From Miscanthus floridulus (lineage: Eukaryota > Streptophyta > Magnoliopsida > Poales > Poaceae): a stretch of 64,000 nucleotides of DNA. The stretch covers positions 121,506,951 through 121,570,950 of the forward strand of contig NC_089597.1 in assembly GCF_019320115.1 (NCBI RefSeq), given 5' to 3'. Shown here piece by piece: positions 47,479 through 59,048 of this stretch; within the stretch, counting starts at the first letter, position 1; every line of letters begins with the position of its first letter. Made by a program: the position numbers and the translations under genes. The notes beneath the pieces were generated by a model. That model saw only the letters and a list, made by a program, of their open reading frames with translations, searched no databases and had not been told where the DNA came from.

Positions 47479-47700
47479 CACTTGCAAAAAACCCTGAAAA
47501 CTCTTGAAAACCATGTAAAGCATATACAACATCTAGATAAAACACATTAACAATATATGTGTGAAACATATGCAACATACAAATAAACACACTAACAACT
47601 TTCGTGTATAACCATTGCAACATATGTATCATCTCGATCTACTTTTGCAGTTTCCAGATAAAACATCTGAAACACTTGAAATATATTACAACATGCGCTT
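47479..47700. repeat. Right half of the GAAAC-type repeat split by CACTA-2
   Basis: Irregular AACACTTGCAA, CATATGCAACATAC, GATCTACTTTTGCA and CTGAAACACTTGAAA units. The same family as 6875-7165. Confidence 0.65.
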
Positions 47701-49501
47701 TTAGCGTGCAATGTCACCTTGCTGCATGAACGAATTGCGGAGTTCAACGCCGACGCAGGGTCCGTAGCAGCGCATGGAGCTCGAGTGGTGCGCCCCTGGA
47801 CGAGGACGCGCTCGGCGGCCTAGGTGAGCACCTGCGCGAGCCGCGCGAGCACCATGGGCTAGCATAAAAAGAAACTAAAGAAAGAACGAAGAAAAAAAAC
47901 TGGAACGAACTCCGCGTCAGCAAAGCGTGGGCATCCCGTGCACGAGGACCCGGGATGTCTGATAGGAAAAAGAACGTCTGATAGGAAAAAGAAACAGAAC
48001 GAAAAAGGCTGAGGCAGAATTGGGCCCACGAGCTAAATATGGGCGAGAAACAAGAAACTGGCCGCAGGAGACGGTAACAACATAAATGGGCCTACAGGGC
48101 AGCAGCAGCGGTTCAAGACGCGTACGCTAAGGCCCTAAGTGACCTGGAACTCGGAGGCTGCGGGTGGGTGGTCTGAACGTCCGCATATGCATGGGCTGCT
48201 TTACTTGGGGCCCTTGGTGGACACACTTACGGCTTTACGGGCTTGGAGATGGGCCAATTAAGAGGCCGAGGGATACGATACGAAGACGAGCGGTCCGCCG
48301 TACTAGCAGTTTATCTTAAGGATAATTGGGCCTTTCCTCTTAGGATGGATTCCTAACAGAAACTACTATTTTTGCTCACAAAAAAAAAAACTACTACAAT
48401 GGTGGTGGCCCTTAATCCGAGAGGAACCGGACAAGTGAACGAACCTTTTTCGACCCTAAGAAAAAATGAACGAACCTTTGTATGTACTGCAAGGCATCAA
48501 GACTAATAATCTTACGAGTAGCTAAGATGGAGAAGATCTAGGCAACCAAACACACACACACGCACTTGCAGTAACGACAAGAGTAGATGGAGCTATAGAG
48601 CCTGATCAAACATTTGTAGCCCCGGGTCATCCTCGTCGTGCTCCTGATAACAGTGTAACGCCGGGCGAGAAGGAACGAAGGGTTAAGCAGCCACTGCCCA
48701 TCTGAAGAGAGAGGATTAACAGGCAGTGGGGCCATGAGCCCATGATGACGAACACTGACACACTGGGAGTGCCTGCGAGCGGGGGCCGGGGGGACCCAGC
48801 CGGCGGCGGACATGCATGGACGCTGCATCTCTTTCCCGACATGATTGCCAACAGCTGGTTGCCATTTGCTGATTGCCAGTGCCAGCCGCGCGCATCGGCA
48901 TGGCTCAGCGGAGCGCCGTACGTCCTGACCTTCCCCCCGCGTCTCGCCTGCCTTCGATCCGCCACGTCGCCCGGCCGTACGCAGCCACAGGGAGTGCAAT
49001 CCCATGCGTGCGTGCATCACCATTCACCAATGGCAGCAGCCAGCAGGACCAGCCAGGCTGTCAGGCATCCATAGCCATAGCCTGCCGCGGGCTCGGATGG
49101 CAGGCAGAGGCAGCAGCCTTGCCCTGCAGAATCTCGCTTCATGCCAGGCGCGGAAACGCGGAGCTGAGTAGCAGACGGATGGGTGGATCAACGGATGCGT
49201 TAGCGCGCACGGCGGGGTGATGGATGGCAGGATGAGGATCAGCGTGGGCGCGCGAGGGAGGCCGGTGAGCGGCGACGAACGAGAATGAGAACACGACTGA
49301 CTGGCCCCCGGGCCCGGGCGGCCTGGCGGGCATGAATGTTGGCAACAACCCTCCAAGCGAGCGAGTAAATGAGCGCCCGCGTCGCAACAATGATTCGAGT
49401 CAGCTTCACGTACGTTCCGGCCAGCTAGCTGAGTCTGGGTGGATGGCGTCGAGATGACATGATGGGACGATGGAAGAAGATTTGAATGAAAACCCTAGTA
49501 G
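47701..49501. other. Intergenic, nothing recognised
   Basis: Overlapping frames between 48538 and 49390 lie on both strands with no domain. No repeat boundary found. Confidence 0.4.
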
Positions 49502-49678
49502 GGCCTTGGTTAGATTGTCAGTTTTTCACTTACTTTCCATCACATCAAATCTTTAGATTATAAATTATGAGACGAATCTTTTGAGCCTAATTAGATTATT
49601 ATTAGACAATAATTGTTAAATATAAACAAAAATACTACAGTACCAAATACTGATTCCTAACCCAATCTAAACAAGGTC
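49502..49678. mobile_element. Tourist-like MITE
   Basis: GGCCTTGGTTAGATTG at the left and CAATCTAAACAAGGTC at the right form the terminal inverted repeat. TAG is duplicated on both sides (49499-49501 and 49679-49681). The core GAGACGAATCTTTTGAGCC is the family motif. Confidence 0.82.
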
Positions 49679-50318
49679 TAGTCTGGATGTCGTGTAGTAC
49701 GCCTGGATCCATCGAATCCGGAGGCCCAACCCCAGCGATCATCGGCGTTCGTCATGGTGCGGCGAACCTCGCGTCGGTGCAGTGGGGGCCTCGGCCTCCG
49801 GCTTCCGGCTGCTGCCGCGTGGCCCGTGGTCCGTGAACGCGAAAAGGCGATTGGATGGATAAGCGATGGGCGCGCCGAGGACGGCAACGCGACAGCAGCC
49901 GGCGAGTGGCCCGCGTGGCAATGACCCAACGAGCGCTACTGGCTGCTGTTGTGAATAGTGCCGCGCTGCCGGCGACCGAGAGGACGCTGCGTCCGTCATC
50001 ACCCAGCACACAGGCAGGCAGGCACCGGGGTCTCGTCTCGTGTTTAAGGCGCGCGGCGGAGCGCGCCCCGGGCGCACGGCAGCGGTCTAATAACTCCGCG
50101 CTGCGACGACTCCACGTCTCCACGCCACCGGGCTGGAGTCGGAGGCCCCCAGCGCGGCAGGGGAGCACGCAGCCATGCGTGTGGGTGAATGAGCTCTCAG
50201 CTAGTAGTCAGAGTCAGCTCTGCTAGCTAGCTGCTGCTGCTACGAGTACAAGCTGGATGAATACGCCTCGCCGACGCCAGCTCCTCAACCACCCGTGCTA
50301 CGCTGGATATAACTTTCA
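49679..50318. other. Intergenic, nothing recognised
   Basis: GC-rich sequence with overlapping Arg/Pro/Ala-rich frames on both strands. No gene supported. Confidence 0.4.
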
Positions 50319-50784
50319 GGGCTGTTTGAAACAAAACAATATAAAATAGAGGAATTAGAAAAAAACAAAGGAAAGTGATATAGGCATTCTAGTAAAACAG
50401 AGGAAAGAAAAAACATAGAAATACGATGTGAAAGAGTATTTGGAACGCGGGAAATCGAAACGCAAGAAAAAGCAGCTAAAGAGTGGTACTTAGCACAAAC
50501 AAAAAATCAAACTACAAAGTAGTACTAATCACCTGGCTCTTTTCTGATGGTAATACACCTCACCCGTGTGTTTAATGATGCGCTCACCTCGGACTTCGCA
50601 AAGAAAGCAGAAACCACAGATCGGACTAGAGTTTTGTTTTCCTGTGAAATCGTGAAGGAGGCACAGTGTTCCGGAGAAAATGAAAGATTGTTTTCCTTCG
50701 TTCCAAAAGCACTACTCGTTTCCCTTTTCAGCATTTTCATTTCCTTTGATATTCCTACAAAAATTCTTGGATCCAAACAAGCCC
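50319..50784. mobile_element. MITE (GGGCTGTTTG ends)
   Basis: The left end GGGCTGTTTGAAAC and the right end GATCCAAACAAGCCC are inverted, with TCA duplicated on both sides (50316-50318 and 50785-50787). The 97-codon and 101-codon frames inside are on opposite strands and are not called. Confidence 0.7.
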
Positions 50785-50837
50785 TCAAACATATTACATG
50801 CAGGATGTTTCTTCCATCGGTTCGCGCCATGTTTGGT

Positions 50838-50960
50838 TAGGCTTGTTTGGCTGATAAGTCATGACTGAAATTACCGTTGACTGATTTAATATGAAAGAAA
50901 AATATTATTTATTGACTAAAAAAATACAACTTATAAGCTAAACAAACACAAACGAACATG
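50838..50960. mobile_element. Degenerate MITE (TTGTTTGGCTGATAAG type)
   Basis: The left part GCTTGTTTGGCTGATAAG and the right part CTTATAAGCTAAACAAAC are inverted around AATATGAAAGAAAAATATT. Ends and target duplication are uncertain. A similar partial copy with a pure 24-T run may lie at about 51670-51785. Confidence 0.5.
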
Positions 50961-51226
50961 CCGTCGGCTCAGCGGTCCGAGGCAGGAGCTAGCACCCTGT
51001 TGTACTGACGATATACTTGGTTTATAAAAAGACATGCTGATATGCCATGTTAGGAAACTACTACGTTAGTAATTTCCCCATGAAACTAGTTTTCATATAA
51101 TCATGCATGCATCGCCAGAGTTAACTTAGTATTATTATATGACCCAAACGTAATAAAACACAAGAAATTATTAATGTGCTACCTAGTCGTAATGTCTTAA
51201 ACCATTCCACCAAAAATTTAATTTAA

Positions 51227-51344
51227 GGGTATGTTTAGAATGCAAGAAATTCATAAAAATCGTACAAGAATTTTATAAAAAATAGTATAGATTCATAGGG
51301 AAAAAAACATAGAAACAGAAAATTTCCAAATTCCAAACATACTC
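51227..51344. mobile_element. Short MITE, TAA target duplication
   Basis: GGGTATGTTTAGAATG and ATTCCAAACATACTC are inverted termini, flanked by TAA at 51224-51226 and 51345-51347. Confidence 0.78.
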
Positions 51345-51347
51345 TAA

Positions 51348-52458
51348 AACAACACTTTGTATGGAGGTGGGAAAAAAAACAAATCCCACTGCGGTGCGGA
51401 ACCGTGGATCGACTCAAATGAAACAGTCGGAGTAGGAGAGCAGTAGTATCCCGAGTACACGTAACAGTCGGAGTGGACGTGATGGCACTCTCTTAAAAAA
51501 ACATACTGGTAGCGTGATAAAATAAGCTGAAACTTGATCCATTACTTTTGACAAGTAATAATAATATAATATCCTGACACGCTATGGTTTGTAAAGAATC
51601 AAGATAGGGATATGGCAGTGTACTACAGTGCGTTCAACAATCATGACAGTCATGGCAATGGCATTTTTCACGGTGTTCGGCTGGTCTGGAACTTTTTTTT
51701 TTTTTTTTTTTTTTTGACTGATTTTGGTTGATCGAATAATATTTTGTGAGAGAGAATAAGCTAAAATAAACTAAGATTAAACAAGGAGATGTCACATTGT
51801 GGACGTGATGGTACTAAAAAAAATCATACCGTCGGTACGAACCGTAGAGGCGGTTGGAACCAGCTGCCACATCGCCGTGTCCGTAGAACTGCATCTCCGG
51901 GGTAAACAGAACTTCACCATCATCTGAATGTAAATCAGTCAATGTGAATGGTGTGATCCAGCACGCAGGAAACTCCGAGGACTTCACACAGGAAAGTGCC
52001 CTGTTTTGAGTACTCTGCTCGCTTGAGGTTTCCCCGTTCCAGACCCAGACACATCATCATCCTGCGAGAATCCAGGTCGCGAGAACAAACGAGGCGATGC
52101 ACCGTGACGGAATTCGCTGCACGTCCCGGTCGTCCTGCACTGCACGAAGAAATATCTCGGCTCGCTGTGCGCGTGCCTTTGCTGACTCGCCGTGGCCTCC
52201 TCCCCTGCGGCCCTGCCGAGTGCTGGCTGCCCTGTGCCCCTGCCCCTCGTCAAGCCCGCTCTGCCCCGCCGCAGCGCACTGCACGCCCCTGCCCTGTCTC
52301 CTCCCATCTGCTCTGGCGCCAACTCACACGCATTATCTCGAACACAGATGACACGGCCGGACGGGGCCAGTACATACTCTACTCTGCTTCCCGGCACCAT
52401 CCGCGCGGCACGCCATTCCCATTCTTATCGCTCGCCGCCGGCTCAGTCCCCCTCTCCC
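51348..52458. other. Upstream region of the XTH gene
   Basis: No other gene is supported. It contains a 24-base T run near 51691-51714 and, from about 52000, GC-rich sequence with artefactual frames on both strands. Confidence 0.45.
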
Positions 52459-52464
52459 TATAAG
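52459..52464 (+). promoter_or_regulatory. TATA box of the XTH gene
   Basis: TATAAG in the context CCCTATAAGACCC, 165 bp before the ATG. Transcription would be expected to start near 52490, giving a 5' UTR of about 140 bp. Confidence 0.65.
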
Positions 52465-52628
52465 ACCCACCTCGCACCCTCCACTCACAAACCACAAGCT
52501 CTGATCAGATCGAGCACCTCGCAACCTGCTTGATCCTAGTTCTAGCTAGTGATTAGCGTAGTGCGCTCTCTCTTGCTTGCTTGGCTGGTTACGCTATAGC
52601 TGAGTGAGGAGGTCTCGAGTGATCGGTC

Positions 52629-53660
52629 ATGGCGTCTCGTCGTGTGTCCGTACTGCTGGGCGTACTGCTAGCCTACTCCGCCGCCTTCGCCGTGTCGGCG
52701 GCCAACTTCAACCAGGAGTTCGACATCACGTGGGGCGACGGGCGGGGCAAGATCCTGGACAACGGGCAGCTCCTGACTCTCACGCTGGACAGCACGTCCG
52801 GTTCCGGGTTCCAGTCCAGGCACGAGTACCTGTTCGGCAAGATCGACATGCAGCTGAAGCTTGTCCCGGGGAACTCGGCCGGCACCGTCACCGCCTACTA
52901 CCTGTCGTCGCAGGGCAGCACCCACGACGAGATCGACTTCGAGTTCCTCGGCAACGTCTCCGGCGAGCCCTACACTCTGCACACCAACGTGTTCACCCAG
53001 GGCCAAGGGCAGAGGGAGCAGCAGTTCCGGCTCTGGTTCGACCCCACCAACGACTTCCATACCTACTCCATCCTCTGGAACCCCAAGCACGTGATGTAAG
53101 TAAACAATGCGTGCGGCTCTCGTCGTGTGTGTTCGATCGTGTTTGATGTTTGATTTGATCATTCAGAGACTGTAGAACTATCGATTGACATTGACTTGCT
53201 GACTGATATGTTCTTTGTCGATCATGCTTGCAGCTTCATGGTGGACGAGATGCCGGTCAGGGACTTCCGGAACCTGGAGAGCAAGGGGGTGGCGTTCCCC
53301 AAGAACCAGCCGATGCGGCTCTACTCCAGCCTGTGGAACGCCGACGACTGGGCCACGCAGGGTGGGCGCGTCAAGACGGACTGGTCCCACGCCCCGTTCT
53401 CCGCCTCCTACCGGGGATTCAGGGCCGACGCCTGCGTCGCCGTCGCGGGCGGCAAGACGCGCTGCGGCGCCGCCGCCGTCGGCACCGAGGGCGCCGGCGC
53501 CGGCGCCGGCGCGGCCCCCGGGGACTGGTACAACCAGGAGCTGGACCTCACGCTGCAGCAGCGGATGCGGTGGGTGCAGCGCAAGTACATGATCTACAAC
53601 TACTGCACCGACCCCAAGCGCTACACGCAGGGCCTCCCCGCCGAGTGCTCCATGCAGTAG
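52629..53660 (+). CDS. XTH: Xyloglucan endotransglucosylase/hydrolase (GH16), two exons
   Basis: Exon 1 is 52629-53095 and exon 2 is 53234-53660, separated by a 138-bp GT-AG intron (donor AT|GTAAGT, acceptor TTGCAG|CTTC). Together they give 297 residues, the usual XTH length. Residues 1-24 are a signal peptide ending VSA, so the protein is secreted to the cell wall, where it cuts and rejoins xyloglucan chains. The GH16 catalytic motif [10 protein letters not shown] is at residues 99-108, with nucleophile Glu101, Asp103 and acid/base Glu105. An N-glycosylation site (Asn-Val-Ser) follows at 109. The C-terminal XET_C part has [10 protein letters not shown] and GLPAEC with conserved cysteines. 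An unusual Ala/Gly-rich loop ([14 protein letters not shown]) precedes DWYNQELDL. The ATG has G at -3 and +4. The C-terminal sequence resembles the AtXTH22-25 group, though I cannot fix the orthologue. It appears intact. Confidence 0.95.
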
Positions 53661-53810
53661 TAGTAGCCCGTGTCCACGACTCCGCTCCGTTCGTCGTCGT
53701 CCGTCCAACAGGCTCCTCCAACAATGGCGATCGATGGCATCACCGGTTCGAGAAAGACGAAGGGCATCGAAACATGGGGATGGGTTGGGGGGCCGTCCGT
53801 CTGTATGGTA

Positions 53811-53816
53811 AATAAA
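53811..53816 (+). terminator. Poly(A) signal of the XTH gene
   Basis: AATAAA 150 bp after the stop codon, in GTAAATAAATAAGG. Confidence 0.6.
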
Positions 53817-54110
53817 TAAGGATCTGGCGAATCGTAATGCAGTAGCTGCTGGTGGTAAAATTCTTCTGCCTGTTTTGTAGCCTTCACTCCCTTCCGCTAC
53901 CATCCTGTTCGTACGTGTATGTAGTCTACTGTTCGTGTTCATGTCTGTATTATATACTCCATCAAAAGTCAATACGTGTTTTTCGCTTGTTCCATGTACG
54001 TGTGCACTGTGATGTGATTGTGATTGCTCCTGGAAATTATCCTGCGCAGATCGATAATTAAACAACTTAATCTGCTCTGTCCATCAGCGGTCCTTTTCGT
54101 GCATTGATAC
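53817..54110. other. 3' flank of the XTH gene
   Basis: AT-rich, with no further gene. Positions 54111-54130 already belong to the duplicated segment in which element D inserted. Confidence 0.45.
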
Positions 54111-54130
54111 ATGGTCAGTATCAGTGTATA

Positions 54131-54658
54131 TGTCATGTGGGGCCACTCCTATTCTATGAAACGGCGTGTCCGAGACTGTCCGTCGCGCTACTGAACGCGC
54201 GGCTAGCTCACGGCCGTCAGTCTCAGGCCATGCGGGGCAGGCTATGTCAATCAGCGGATAGGAATAGAAAGAGATCAAATTGGTTTCTAAGATTGAGGAG
54301 TAATTAGCTCCTAGTGTTAGGCTCAAAGCCTATTTAGCCATGTACGTGGACAAAAATATCGGCTTCAGGCCATACGGGGCAGGCTGTGTCAATCAGCGGA
54401 TAGGAATAGAAAGAGATCAAATTAGTTTCTAAGATTGAGGAGTAATTAGCTTCTAGTGTTAGGCTCAAGGCCTATTTAGCCATGTACGTGGACAAGAAAT
54501 AAAGGAAGCAAGTTATTATTTATCTAATCTCTCTCTCACCTTCCTCCAACTAAACCTAGCCGGTCGAGGGGCAAAACCTCAGCCCTAAACGACGACGGTA
54601 GGAGATTACGAGCTCCGTAGTCGAGGACCAGCTACCCTAGGGCACGACGCTCTTGACA
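54131..54658 (+). repeat. 5' LTR of element D, with internal duplication
   Basis: 528 bp. A 142-bp unit occurs twice in tandem (54224-54365 and 54366 to about 54500), starting at CAGGCCAT and ending at ATGTACGTGGACAA. The 3' LTR has this unit once, which explains the 141-bp length difference. Confidence 0.92.
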
Positions 54659-54801
54659 ACCTGGTATCATGATCCTGGCGATCCTCGCCTACACGCTCCA
54701 CCTCGTCATCCCCACCACCAGCCGTCGCGCCGTCCTTCGTCTCGCCACCGCCGTCGATTCACGCTGTCTCCGCCCATCCAACTCCACCTCCAGCCGACGT
54801 C

Positions 54802-55572
54802 ATGGGAGAACAGCCCAACGCCGCCCTTCAGGCCACCCTAGACGCGTTAGCCGCCACCCTGAAGTCGCTCCAGACCTCCGTCGACGCCAATTCCCAGGCG
54901 ATCAAGCGCCTGAGCAAGGAGCGTTCCTCGTGGTCGTCATCTTCCAAGTCCGGGACTGGCGAACACCATCAGGATCGGTCGCCGCGGTTCCAGAAGCTTG
55001 ACTTTCCACGCTATGATGGCAAGTCCGATCCGCTGATCTTCATCAACCGGTGCGAGTCCTACTTCCACCAGCAGCGGATCATGGAGGAAGAGAAGGTGTG
55101 GATGGCTTCCTACAACCTGGAAGAGGGCGCCCAGATGTGGTTCATCCAGGTCCAGGAAGACGAGGGCATCCCCTCGTGGCGCCGCTTCAAGGACCTTCTC
55201 CATCTCCGCTACGGGCCACCGCTACGCTCCAACCCCCTCCACGAGTTGGCCGCATGCAAGCGCACCGAAACCGTCGCGGACTACCAGGACCGCTTCCAAG
55301 CGCTCCTCCCCCGTGCTGGCCACCTCGACGAGGAACAGCGCGTCTAGCTCTTCACCGGGGGCCTTCAGCTGCCGCTCAGCCTCGATGTCGAGGTCCACAA
55401 TCCGCAAACCCTCGCCGGCGCTATGAGCCTCGCCCGCAAGCTGGAGTTGCAGGAGCAGTACGCGGCCTCGGCCCCCGTGAGCTACGACAAGGGGCCTGCT
55501 CGCCACGCCTCCGCCGCGCCTGGCACTGCTTGCACCACCGGGGGCCAACCCTCCTGCCTCGAACACCCTCAC
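54802..55572 (+). pseudogene. Element D gag
   Basis: The ATG at 54802 starts a coiled-coil-like N-terminus (LDALAATLKSLQTSVDANSQ). The gag domain follows: FPRYDGKSDPLIFINRCESY, VWMASYNLEEGAQMWF, WRRFKDLLHLRYGPP. A TAG at 55345 (after EEQRV) interrupts it, and the frame resumes with LFTGGLQLPLSLDVEV. Near 55530 the reading moves to another frame for the zinc-knuckle part. Confidence 0.88.
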
Positions 55573-55573
55573 C

Positions 55574-55965
55574 GTGGAGGGCCGGCCGATCAAGCGTCTG
55601 TCCACTACCGAACAGAAAGAGCGCCGTCGGCTGGGCCTCTGCTACAACTGCGATGAAAAATTCGTTCGCGGTCACAACCGCGTCTGCAAGCGCCTATTTT
55701 TACTGGACAGCGCCGTGGAGGACGCGGAGGATCTGCCGGAATCTTCTGAATCGGCGGCCGCTGACGAGGAGTCGCCCCTCTTCTCCCTTCATGCCATCGC
55801 GGGCGTCCGCTTCACCGACACCATGCAGCTCACCATTGACCTAGGAGGCACCCCACTCATCGCGCTTTTGGACTCGGGGTCCACTCATAACTTCATCTCC
55901 GAGTCCGCGGCGCAGCGCACCGGTCTACCCCTCCAACGCCGTCCTCGCCCCATGGCTACAGTGCG
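55574..55965 (+). pseudogene. Element D zinc knuckle and protease
   Basis: In the shifted frame: IKRLSTTEQKERRRLGLCYN with a CxxC-x-H-x-C type knuckle (CYNCDEKFVRGHNRVC). The aspartic protease follows, with LIALLDSGSTHNFIS. A second frame change near 55960 restores the gag frame for the rest of pol. Confidence 0.85.
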
Positions 55966-57600
55966 AACGACGAACATGTGTCTTGCGTTGGCGTCATCCG
56001 CCGGGCCACGGTCGCCATCCACGACGATCTATTCCACGCTGATCTCTTTGTCATGCCGCTTGCAGGTTACGACATGGTGTTGGGCACACAGTGGCTGGCG
56101 GCGCTGGGCCCTGTCCTGTGGGATTTTGGTGCCCGTACCATGACATTCCAGCGACAGGGCCAGCCTGTCTGCTGGCAGGGGGTCCTCGGGCCCAAGGCCA
56201 CCGCCGTCCACACCACCACTGCCACAACGACCCTCCTGGACGAGCTGCTCGCGTCCTTCGATGACATCTTCGCCGAGCCACACAGCCTGCCGCCGATCCG
56301 ATCCCGGGACCACGGCATCACTCTTGTCCCGGGTTCGCAGCCGGTCGCGGTGCGCCCCGACCGCTACCCGGTGACACACAAGGACGAACTGGAACGCCAG
56401 TGCGCCGCCATGCTGCACCAAGGCCTTATTCGTCGGAGTTCTTTGGCGTTCTCTTCGCCCGTCCTCCTCATCAAGAAAGTTGATGGCTCGTGGTGATTCT
56501 GCGTCGACTACCGCGCTCTGAACGCCATCACCGTTAAGGACGCCTTCCCCATTCCCGTCGTTGACGAGCTGCTAGACGAGCTCCACGGCGCCAAGTTCTT
56601 TACCAAGCTCGACCTTCGCTCAGGCTATCATCAGGTTTGCATGCGCGTCGACGACATCGCCAAGACGGCGTTCCGCACCCACGACGGCCTATATGAGTTC
56701 CTGGTCATGTCGTTCAGGTTGTGCAACGCCCCGGCAACATTCCAGGCTCTGATGAACGACATGCTGCGACCCTTCCTTCGGCGCTTCGTACTAGTATTTT
56801 TTGATGACATTTTGATCTACAGTGCATCGTGGGCTGATCACCTACGCCATCTGCGGGCCGTCTTCGTCGTTCTACAGCAGCACCAACTTTTCGTCAAGCA
56901 CTCCAAATGCGCTTTTGGCGAACGCTCCATTGCCTACCTGGGGCATGTCATCTCCGACACCGGCGTCGCCATGGATCCCGCCAAGGTGCAGGCGGTCTCC
57001 GACTGGCCCCAACCCCGTTCGGCTCGCGCGGTGTGGGGGTTCTTGGGCCTTGTGGGCTATTACCGCAAGTTTGTCCACGACTACGGTGCCATCGCGGCCC
57101 CACTTACGGCGTTGCTCAAGAAGGACGGCTTCACCTAGAGCGACGCCGTCGTTGTGGCTTTCTAGGCCCTCAAAGCCACGGTCACCTCGGCGCCGGTCTT
57201 GGCGCTACCGGACTTCGCACGGCCGTTCGTCGTCGAGTGCGACGCGTCCACCCACAGCTTCAGGGCTGTGCTGATCCAGGACAAGCACCCCATCGCTTAC
57301 TTCAGTCGACCGGTGGCCCCACGGCATTGCTCCCTCGCCGCATACGAGCGAGAGCTCATCGGTCTCGTCCACGCCATTAGACGCTGGCGCCCGTACCTGT
57401 GGGGGCGTCGCTTCACCGTGCGTACGGACCACTACAGCTTGAAGTTCCTCCTCAACCAGTGCCTCGCCATGATCCCGCAACACCACTGGGTCGGGAAGCT
57501 GCTCGGGTTCGACTTCACGGTGGAATACAAGGCCAGCGCGCTGAACCAGGTGGCGGACGCTCTCTCCAGCCGCGACATAGATGACGGCGTCATTCTGGCC
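55966..57600 (+). pseudogene. Element D reverse transcriptase and RNase H
   Basis: The end of protease (YDMVLGTQWLAALGPV) leads to RT: GLIRRSSLAFSSPVLLIKK, then a TGA at 56494 where the family has Arg, [26 protein letters not shown], the active site [11 protein letters not shown], and [17 protein letters not shown]. TAGs at 57136 and 57163 precede RNase H (VVECDASTHSFRAVLIQ, YERELIGLVHAI, VRTDHYSLKFLL, NQVADALSSRD). The catalytic acidic residues are still present, so the damage is mainly stop codons. Confidence 0.9.
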
Positions 57601-59048
57601 GTCTCCGCGCCGCGCTTCGACTACATCGACCGCCTGCGTCAGGCTCAGGCCAATGACCCTGCCCTGGTCGCCCTCCGGGACGAGCTTACTGCGGGCTCAC
57701 GAGGAGCGCCTTGGGCTCTCACTGACGACTTGGTGACATATGATGGCCGGCTATACGTGCCACCAGCGTCGCCTCTCCTGGCCGAGCTCCTGTCCGCGGT
57801 GCACGAGGACGGCCACGAGGGGGTGCAGCGCACCTTGCATCACCTTCGCCGGGACTTCCACTTCCCCGACATGCGCCGCATCGTCCAGGATTTCGTGCGT
57901 GCCTGCGCCACATGCCTGCGGTACAAGTCAGAACATCTTCACCCCACAGGGTTGCTGCTTCCCCTGCCGGTCCCGACGGCGATCTGGGCGGACATCGGGC
58001 TAGACTTCGTTGGGGCGCTGCCGCGTGTACGCGGAAAGTCCGTCATCTTAACGGTGGTGGATCGCTTCAACAAGTATTGCTATTTCATTCCCCTCGCCCA
58101 CCCGTACTCGGCGGAGTCTATGGCTCAGGCGTTCTTCACCGACATCGTGCGACTTCATGGGATGCCGCAGTCCATAGTGTCCGACCGCGACCCGGTGTTC
58201 ACCTCTGTGTTCTGGAAGGAGCTTATGCGGCTCATGGGTACCAAGCTGCACATGACATCGGCGTTCCATCCACAGTCGGATGGCGAAATGGAGGCGGCCA
58301 ACCGCGTCATCGCCATGTACCTTCGCTGCTTCACCGGCGACCGCCCTCGCCAGTGGCTTCGCTGGCTGCCGTGGGCCGAGTACACCTACAACACGGCGTA
58401 CCAGACGTCACTACGCGACACGCCGTTCCGGGTGGTCTATGGCCGTGACCCTCCTACCATCCGGTCTTATGAGCCGGGGGACACACGAGTGGCTGCTGTG
58501 GCCAAGACAATGGCCGAACGCGTGGAGTTCCTGGGGGATGTCTGCAATCGGCTGGAGCAAGCCCAAGCTGTGCAAAAGCTCCACTACGACAAGTAGCACA
58601 ATCACGTCTCCTACGCCGTGGGCGACTGGGTCCTGCTCCGCCTTCGCCATCGCCCAGTCGCGTCTCTGTCCCAGGCGCCTAAAGGGAAGCTGCAGCCTCG
58701 CTTCTTTGGGCCCTACCGTGTCACCGAGCTCATCAATGAAGTAGCCGTCCGCCTCACTCTTCCTCCACGCGCCAAGCTTCATGATGTCTTCCACGTCGGC
58801 CTCCTCAAGAAGTGGGTGGGCGAGCCACTAGCTGCACCACCTCCTCTGCCGGTCATTCACAATGGTGCCGTCGAGCCAGAGCCGGAATGCGTGGTGCGCG
58901 CTCGACTGGCCCGTGGGGTGCGTCAAGTGCTCATCCAGTGGAAGGGCGAACCTGCTGCGTCGGCTACATGGGAAGATTTGGACTCCTTCCGCGACAAGCA
59001 TCCAGTGTTCCAGCTCGAGGACGAGCTGCTCGTCGAGGGGGGGAGAGA
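57601..59048 (+). pseudogene. Element D integrase and chromodomain
   Basis: Zinc domain (EDGHEGVQRTLHHLRRDF, ACATCLRYK), then the catalytic core: Asp in IGLDFVGALP, Asp in SIVSDRDPVF and Glu in SDGEMEAANR, all retained. A TAG at 58594 follows QKLHYDK. The C-terminal part continues in frame (GDWVLLRLRH, LHDVFHVGLLKKW) and ends in a chromodomain (VLIQWKGEPAASATWED, FRDKHPVFQLEDELL) just before the polypurine tract. Confidence 0.9.

Noticed and set aside
48538..50226. Overlapping frames between 48.5 and 50.2 kb
   Set aside because: GC-driven open frames on all strands with no recognisable protein features.
52668..54065. Long antisense and alternative frames over the XTH gene
   Set aside because: They are shadows of the GC-rich XTH coding frame. 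The antisense frame has no signal or domain and spans the real intron.
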